A program made the position numbers and the translations under genes. DNA of 9,453 nt from Pseudomonadota bacterium. Lineage in GTDB: Bacteria > Desulfobacterota > Desulfovibrionia > Desulfovibrionales > Desulfovibrionaceae. The first letter of the stretch is position 1. Each line of letters starts with the position of its first letter. Positions 5,189 to 9,453 of this stretch are shown here, one piece after another. The notes under the pieces are model-generated. The model was given only the letters and a program-made list of their open reading frames with translations. It did not search any database and was not told where the DNA came from. The stretch lies in the NCBI GenBank assembly GCA_023450535.1, contig JAEXGX010000365.1, positions 1 through 9,453 of the forward strand. Reading direction: 5' to 3'.

Positions 5189-6190
5189 ATGAAAGCCCTT
5201 GTCTATACTCATCCCGACGAAGTCCAGCTTCAGGACTTCTCCGATCCACAGCCTGCACCGGGCGAAGTCATCATCAGGCTTAAGGCGTCCGGCATCTGCG
5301 GCTCGGACATGCACGCCTATCACGGCCATGATCCGCGCCGCAAGCCCGGCCTGGTCATGGGGCATGAAGCGGCGGGCGAAATATGGCACAGCGAATCCCC
5401 GTTATTCACGCCCGGCCGGAAGGTCACCGTCGATCCGCTCATAACCTGCGGGCACTGCATCTACTGCCGCACAGGGCGCGACAATCTGTGCGAAAACCGG
5501 GGCATGGTGGGCATGACCCGGCCCGGCGCCTATGCCGAATACATGTCCATTCCCGCCGCCTCCGTCATCCCCCTGCCCGACCGCATGCCCTTTGTTCTGG
5601 GTGCACTGGCTGAACCCGCCGCCACGGTGGTACATGCGCTCAATCTCTCCACCACAAAAATGACCCGGCCCGTACAGGAACAGCGCGTACTGATCATCGG
5701 CGGCGGAGCCATTGGCATGTTCATGGCGCTGTTGCTGCAATCCCGCGGGGTACGGCATATCGACATGGCGGAAACGAATCCCCTGCGCGGCGCTGCCGCT
5801 GCGGAACATACCGCCGCCCGGGTCTTCAGCCCGGCGGACGAAACCCCGGCAGAAAACACCTATCACTATGTGGTGGACGCCGTGGGCCGCAAGGTCACGC
5901 GCGATATGGCCATCCACGCGCTGCGCCCCGGCGGAGTGCTCATGCATATCGGATTGCAGGAATGGGGAAGCGAGGTGGACATGCGCAAAATCACCCTGGC
6001 CGAACTGGTGGTGCTGGGCACTTATACTTACAGCTTCGCAGATCTCCAGGCCACGGTGGCGGCACTGGATGAAGGCGTCTTCGGCGATCTGGAATGGGTG
6101 GAGCAGCGGCCGCTGGAAGACGGCCCGCAAGCCTTCCGCGATCTGGCTGGAGGCAAAACCCCGGCCGCGAAAATTGTGCTGCTGCCCTGA
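5189..6190 (+). CDS. zinc-dependent medium-chain dehydrogenase, probable DHPS 2-dehydrogenase (HpsO/HpsP role)
   Basis: MDR/alcohol dehydrogenase of 333 residues, the usual size for the threonine/sorbitol dehydrogenase-like group. Catalytic Zn ligands are C37 (GICGSD), H59 with E60 (GHE) and E142 (AEPAA). The structural Zn site is C87, C90, C93 and C101 (CGHCIYC...C). The Rossmann motif GGGAIG is at 171-176, and the acidic residue E195 ending the second Rossmann strand predicts NAD(H) use. The start is set by AGAGGAG at 5176-5182, and the gene begins 18 bases after the SDR stop, so the two are co-translated neighbours. Together with the SDR it would oxidise one DHPS enantiomer at C2 and allow reduction to the other, feeding HpsN. 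Family and metal sites are clear; the substrate is inferred from context, and a sugar-alcohol or amino-alcohol substrate remains possible. Confidence 0.87.
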   Translation: MKALVYTHPDEVQLQDFSDPQPAPGEVIIRLKASGICGSDMHAYHGHDPRRKPGLVMGHEAAGEIWHSESPLFTPGRKVTVDPLITCGHCIYCRTGRDNLCENRGMVGMTRPGAYAEYMSIPAASVIPLPDRMPFVLGALAEPAATVVHALNLSTTKMTRPVQEQRVLIIGGGAIGMFMALLLQSRGVRHIDMAETNPLRGAAAAEHTAARVFSPADETPAENTYHYVVDAVGRKVTRDMAIHALRPGGVLMHIGLQEWGSEVDMRKITLAELVVLGTYTYSFADLQATVAALDEGVFGDLEWVEQRPLEDGPQAFRDLAGGKTPAAKIVLLP

Positions 6191-6219
6191 AAAACACCTT
6201 AGCCACAAAGGAGTCCCTC

Positions 6220-7293
6220 ATGAAAAAGAGTTTGATTCTCTCCCTTATCGCGGCCTGCCTTGGCTGCGTGCTGGCCGCCCCCCTGCCCTCTGACGCCGCC
6301 GACAAGCCCTTGGTGCGCACCAGCGCCCAGCCCTGCCTGCACGGCATGGAAATCTGGCATGCAGAAAAGGCTGGCTGGCTGAAGGATGCCCCCTTTAGCA
6401 GCGAATTTCTGTTTTTCCCCTCCGGTGCTCCCCAGACCGAAGCTCTGGCCGCCGATCAGTGGGATTGCGGAGCCATGGGCACCGTACCCACCATGATGGC
6501 CAGCATGCGCTATGGCTACAAGCTTATCGGCATCTCCAACGATGAATCCGAAACCAACGATCTGTGGGTGCGCCCCGACTCGCCCCTGTTGAAGACCAAA
6601 GGAACCAACCCCGATTACCCCGACATCTACGGAGCGTCTGACGACTGGAAAGGCAAGAAGATTCTCGGCCCCACCGTGTCCACGGGCCATTACGCACTGT
6701 CTGCCACACTGCATGCGCTCGGCCTTTCTGATAAGGACGTGAACATCGTCCATATGGAACTGGGTCAGGCCATGACCGCGTTCAACGCCGGTGAGGGCGA
6801 CATCATCGTGCTGTGGGCACCCCAAAGCTACATGGCTGAAGCTCGCGGCTGGAAGAAAGTTTCCTCCGGCACGGCGGCCAAGGCAATCATCGCGGGCGGC
6901 ATTGGTGTACGCAAGGAATTTGCGGAGAAACATCCCGACCTCGTGCTGGACTGGCTCGACGTATACATGCGCGGCGTAGAAATGATGAAGAACGACCCTG
7001 CCGGCAGTGTTGATCCGCTGCTGGCCTACTTCAATGACTACTGCGGCCTCGAACTGAGCCGCGACATGGTGGAGAAGGAGTTCAAGTACCGCTATCTGTT
7101 TGACGTGAACGAACAGATCGCCGCCATGGAGGACCCGGCCAAGCTGCCCGCGTGGCTGCGCGGCGTGGCTGACTTCATGCTTGAACAGGGCCGCATCAGC
7201 CAGAAGGAATACGATCGCTACGTCCAGGCGAATTTCAATATTGATCCGTCCTTCATGAAAAAGCTGGCTGAACGGCGCGCAGCGGGCAAATAA
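6220..7293 (+). CDS. ABC transporter periplasmic substrate-binding protein, nitrate/sulfonate/taurine type
   Basis: Secreted solute-binding protein of 357 residues, like TauA/SsuA/NMT1 proteins. It delivers the solute to the permeases encoded next. The N-terminus MKKSLILSLIAACLGCVLAA is a signal peptide: a Lys pair, a hydrophobic core, and a probable signal peptidase I cut near SDAA-DK (about residue 27). IAAC at 10-13 also resembles a lipobox, so a lipoprotein form cannot be excluded. The mature protein opens with a strand (LVRTSAQ), GMEIWHAEKAGWL, and a GAPQTEALAADQWDCGAMG segment typical of the family, where the protein samples the ligand between two lobes. The ATG at 6220 is preceded by AAAGGAG at 6207-6213; a longer in-frame reading from 6094 overlaps the MDR gene and lacks a ribosome site. 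It starts 29 bases after the MDR stop. The ligand is probably a sulfonate, inferred from neighbours. Confidence 0.9.
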   Translation: MKKSLILSLIAACLGCVLAAPLPSDAADKPLVRTSAQPCLHGMEIWHAEKAGWLKDAPFSSEFLFFPSGAPQTEALAADQWDCGAMGTVPTMMASMRYGYKLIGISNDESETNDLWVRPDSPLLKTKGTNPDYPDIYGASDDWKGKKILGPTVSTGHYALSATLHALGLSDKDVNIVHMELGQAMTAFNAGEGDIIVLWAPQSYMAEARGWKKVSSGTAAKAIIAGGIGVRKEFAEKHPDLVLDWLDVYMRGVEMMKNDPAGSVDPLLAYFNDYCGLELSRDMVEKEFKYRYLFDVNEQIAAMEDPAKLPAWLRGVADFMLEQGRISQKEYDRYVQANFNIDPSFMKKLAERRAAGK

Positions 7294-7320
7294 GCCGCAG
7301 GACGCCTGAAAGCTCCTCGC

Positions 7321-7355
7321 GGAGGACGCCTCGCTGCATCCGGCGGGCGTCTTCC
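7321..7355 (+). other. stem-loop between binding protein and permease genes
   Basis: GGAGGACGCC (7321-7330) pairs with GGCGTCTTCC (7346-7355) as 10 pairs with one G-U and a 15-base loop. No T-run follows. A second GACGCC copy at 7301-7306 could compete for the same partner, and CTCC (7313-7316) could pair with GGAG (7321-7324), so alternative folds exist. It fits a 3' stabiliser that raises binding-protein mRNA over permease mRNA. The rest of the 126-base gap shows no gene. Confidence 0.5.
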
Positions 7356-7419
7356 ACGAGGGTATGCCACCGGGGTATTGCCGCGCCTGAACCCATTCCG
7401 AATCACTAAGGAGAATCTC

Positions 7420-8271
7420 ATGCGGGAACCCATCGGTTCTGAACGGGCCTCCGCCTCCGAAGCGCTGAACCTGGAGATCGAAAAGGCCAACTATTTCGCC
7501 ACAGCAGCCCGGGAAAACTGGATTTCATTTGTCAGTTTTGCCCTGTTTCTCATATTCTGGGAACTGATCTGCCGTTTTGAAATCGTCGGCCCCTATCAGC
7601 TTGTTCCGCCTTCGGAAGTGGTGGGTCTGTTCATCGACAAATTTTCCAACGCCAACCCGGACGGCGCGCTCCTGTACCAACACGCTGCCGCCAGCCTGGC
7701 CCTCGCTTTGGCGGGATTTCTGGCCGCCGTGGTCATCGGCGTGCCCCTGGGGCTGTTCATGGGCTGGTACCCGGCCGTGAACATGACCGCACGCCCGCTT
7801 TTTGATGCCATACGCCCCATTCCGCCCATCGCCTGGATACCCATCGCCATCCTGTGGCTGGGCATCGGTACGCCCGCCAAGGCGTTCATCATCTTTCTGG
7901 CGGCCTTTGTGCCCTGCGTCATCAACTCCTATACCGGCATCCGCCTCACCAACCCCGTGCTCATCCGCGTGGCCCAAATCTACGGCGCATCCAACTGGGA
8001 GACATTTGTCAAAATCGGCATCCCCTCGGCCATCCCCATGATCTTCACAGGTATGAAGCTTTCCCTCAACGCGGCCTGGACCACGCTGGTTGCGGCGGAA
8101 CTGCTGGCCGCCTCCATGGGGCTGGGATACATGATTCAGCTCGGGCGCAGGCTGGCCCGCCCCGACGTCATTATCGTGGGCATGCTGACCATTGGCTTCC
8201 TCGGCGCGCTCATGTCCTGGATTCTGACCAGAATCGAAGCCCGCTTCGCTTCTTCCAGGAGGCTCACATGA
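7420..8271 (+). CDS. ABC transporter permease 1 (TauC/SsuC family)
   Basis: Inner-membrane channel subunit, 283 residues, BPD_transp_1 type. A cytoplasmic N-terminal tail of about 34 residues precedes the first membrane helix (about 35-51). Further hydrophobic helices lie near 92-115, 138-170, 222-240 and 250-272. The EAA-type loop that docks on the ATPase is around 184-206 (VAQIYGASNWETFVKIGIPSAIP). Residues 132-148 (RPIPPIAWIPIAILWLG) are shared exactly with permease 2. The start is set by AAGGAGA at 7408-7414, five bases before the ATG; a TTG at 7378 in frame has no such site. The stop overlaps the next start (ATGA), implying translational coupling. It probably forms a heterodimeric channel with permease 2. 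Confidence 0.92.
   Translation: MREPIGSERASASEALNLEIEKANYFATAARENWISFVSFALFLIFWELICRFEIVGPYQLVPPSEVVGLFIDKFSNANPDGALLYQHAAASLALALAGFLAAVVIGVPLGLFMGWYPAVNMTARPLFDAIRPIPPIAWIPIAILWLGIGTPAKAFIIFLAAFVPCVINSYTGIRLTNPVLIRVAQIYGASNWETFVKIGIPSAIPMIFTGMKLSLNAAWTTLVAAELLAASMGLGYMIQLGRRLARPDVIIVGMLTIGFLGALMSWILTRIEARFASSRRLT
7813..7863 (+). repeat. near-identical 51-base tract, copy A (in permease 1)
   Basis: This tract matches 8583-8633 at 50 of 51 bases (the difference is C7851/T8621), encoding residues 132-148 of permease 1. Surrounding paralogous sequence differs freely, including at synonymous sites. Confidence 0.9.
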
Positions 8272-9044
8272 TCCTTTCCAAACGCGGGGCAAGCATCATC
8301 GCCCCGGTGGCATCCATTGGCGTGTTCATCCTTCTGTGGGGCATCATCTCCCTCAATGTCAGCGCGGAATTTCTGCCCTCCCCCCTGGCCGTGGTGAAAG
8401 AGGCCATGCGGCTGCTGCACGCCAATATCGGCGGCACCAGCCTGTGGGGGCATATCGGCTGGAGCCTGCGCCGCGTGCTCATTGCCTTCTTCCTGGCCAT
8501 TCTGCTCGGGCTTCCTCTCGGGCTGTACATGGGCTGGAACCGGGTATGCGAAAAGATCGTCTCTCCCATTTTTGAAGTATTGCGCCCCATTCCGCCCATC
8601 GCCTGGATACCCATCGCCATTCTGTGGCTGGGCGTAGCCGAAGGCTCCAAGATCTTCATCTGCTTCGTAGGCGCTTTTGTCATCATGATCCTCAACGCCT
8701 ATACCGGCATGCGCTACGTGGATCCCCTGCTTATCGACGCGGCCAAATCCTTCGGCGCAAGCCGGACACAGCAATTCTTCAACGTGGCCGTGCCCGCCTG
8801 TATGCCCTCCATCTTCGCGGGGGTGCAGAACGCGCTCTCCATGGCCTGGATGTGCGTACTTGCGGCGGAAATGGTGGGCGCGCGTCAGGGCGTGGGCTTC
8901 ATCATTATTCAGGGCATGGATCTGAACAAGCCTGCCATGATCCTCGTGGGTATGGCGCTCATCGGCATCATCGGCTCCCTGCTCGCGGCCGCGCTGCGCC
9001 GGGCCGAAAAACTGCTCTGCCCCTGGCGCAGGGAACTGGTGTGA
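8268..9044 (+). CDS. ABC transporter permease 2 (TauC/SsuC family)
   Basis: Second inner-membrane channel subunit, 258 residues, paralogous to permease 1 but without its long N-terminal tail. Membrane helices lie near 9-29, 66-90, 108-146, 185-203 and 225-243. The EAA loop is clearer than in permease 1: DAAKSFGASRTQQFFNVAVP (157-176). The first ATG overlaps the permease 1 stop by four bases (ATGA), with AGGAGG at 8257-8262 upstream, so translation is coupled. Many Tau/Ssu importers use one permease as a homodimer; two unlike copies here suggest a heterodimer. The C-terminus is basic (RRELV). Identity is secure, solute inferred. Confidence 0.93.
   Translation: MILSKRGASIIAPVASIGVFILLWGIISLNVSAEFLPSPLAVVKEAMRLLHANIGGTSLWGHIGWSLRRVLIAFFLAILLGLPLGLYMGWNRVCEKIVSPIFEVLRPIPPIAWIPIAILWLGVAEGSKIFICFVGAFVIMILNAYTGMRYVDPLLIDAAKSFGASRTQQFFNVAVPACMPSIFAGVQNALSMAWMCVLAAEMVGARQGVGFIIIQGMDLNKPAMILVGMALIGIIGSLLAAALRRAEKLLCPWRRELV
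8583..8633 (+). repeat. near-identical 51-base tract, copy B (in permease 2)
   Basis: This is the partner of the tract at 7813-7863, 770 bases downstream in direct orientation and in the same reading frame, encoding residues 106-122 of permease 2. Confidence 0.9.
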
Positions 9045-9057
9045 GGAGAATATCCGT

Positions 9058-9453
9058 ATGACACAAGACAATCCGAACCGGAACACTGATAAACCCGGCG
9101 TCAAGATTGAATGCGACAATATCTCCAAGGCCTTTCATGTCCCCGGGCAGGACAAGCTGTTGCACGTGTTGGACAGGGTTTCCCTCCGGGTTTACGAAAA
9201 CGAGTTTCTGGTCATTCTCGGCCCCGGCCAGAGCGGCAAAACCGTGCTGCTCAACTGCATTGCCGGGCTTATCGAGCCAAGTGCCGGAGAAACCCGGATC
9301 AACGGAAAGCCCATTGCCGGCCCCGGCCCGGATCGCGGCATGGTATTCCAGCGTTATGCACTTTTTCCCTGGAAAACTGTGGAACACAACGTGGCCTTCG
9401 GGCTGGCCGTGCGTGGCGTCCCGCTGAAGGAACGCCTGGCCAAAGCCCATTAC
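9058..9453 (+). CDS. ABC transporter ATP-binding protein, sulfonate/nitrate type (3' truncated by window end)
   Basis: Cytoplasmic ATPase subunit (TauB/SsuB-like) that would power the two permeases. Only the first 132 residues are visible, with the frame open to the last base. Walker A is GPGQSGKT (55-62) followed by VLLNCIAGL; this is G-x4-G-K-T as required but unlike the usual GPSGCGKST. The Q-loop glutamine is Q98 (GMVFQRYALFPW), with the aromatic FPW typical of nitrate/sulfonate ATPases. The signature motif, Walker B and H-loop fall beyond the window. The start ATG follows the permease 2 stop by 13 bases, with GAGGAG at 9043-9048. An unusually hydrophilic N-terminal extension (MTQDNPNRNTDKPG) precedes the first strand. 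This is a partial gene because of the window edge, not a pseudogene. Confidence 0.93.
   Translation, partial: MTQDNPNRNTDKPGVKIECDNISKAFHVPGQDKLLHVLDRVSLRVYENEFLVILGPGQSGKTVLLNCIAGLIEPSAGETRINGKPIAGPGPDRGMVFQRYALFPWKTVEHNVAFGLAVRGVPLKERLAKAHY

Noticed and set aside
6094..6219. Longer N-terminus for the binding protein
   Set aside because: It would overlap the MDR gene and bury the signal peptide; the ATG at 6220 has AAAGGAG at proper distance.
7378..7419. TTG start for permease 1
   Set aside because: No ribosome site before it, while AAGGAGA precedes the ATG at 7420.
8136..9128. 330-codon frame antisense to permease 2 and the start of the ATPase gene
   Set aside because: It crosses two real gene starts, is rich in His/Gly/Asp as typical of shadows, and has no motif.
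1..9453. CRISPR array, tRNA, rRNA, insertion sequence or phage genes
   Set aside because: No regularly spaced repeats, no tRNA-like cloverleaf, no transposase or integrase frame and no terminal inverted repeats were seen on either strand.

Overview
The window looks like a piece of an anaerobic, high-GC desulfobacterial chromosome, most likely Desulfovibrionaceae (Desulfovibrio or Bilophila type). The first gene closely matches the Desulfovibrio rubrerythrin pattern as I remember it. A small rubredoxin with the uncommon C-x4-C first knuckle follows it, and the rest of the window carries sulfonate-type metabolism. The genus is inferred from protein character only.

Left part (1-1010, + strand): rubrerythrin, then a perfect stem-loop with a T-run, then rubredoxin, then an 18-bp perfect terminator hairpin. 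This is a small module for peroxide and oxygen defence. Centre (1010-2614, - strand): a GAF / AAA+ / Fis-type sigma-54-dependent activator, convergent with rubredoxin and divergent from the genes to its right. A 419-base AT-rich intergenic region (2615-3033) separates it from those genes. That region holds a good -24/-12 sigma-54 promoter, a 16-bp palindrome suited to an upstream activator site, and a near-match to an IHF site between the two.

Right part (3034-9453, + strand): one long operon, cut by the window end. It encodes an HpsN-type sulfopropanediol dehydrogenase (HisD family), a short-chain dehydrogenase, a zinc-dependent medium-chain dehydrogenase, and an ABC importer of the nitrate/sulfonate/taurine family: periplasmic binding protein, two different permeases and a truncated ATPase. 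The three dehydrogenases match the HpsN/HpsO/HpsP set that inverts and oxidises 2,3-dihydroxypropane-1-sulfonate (DHPS) to 3-sulfolactate. The importer would bring the sulfonate in.

Working model: the divergent activator senses the sulfonate or a derivative and switches on the sigma-54 promoter. The substrate is imported, its enantiomers are interconverted through a 2-keto intermediate by the SDR/MDR pair, and HpsN oxidises one enantiomer to sulfolactate. The desulfonating enzyme is not in the window. In a sulfite-reducing anaerobe the released sulfite would be the real prize, as an electron acceptor. The HpsN-type oxidative route, better known from aerobes, combined with a sigma-54 switch and an importer with two unlike permeases in an apparent anaerobe, is the most interesting aspect. 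Substrate and pathway remain inference from gene families.
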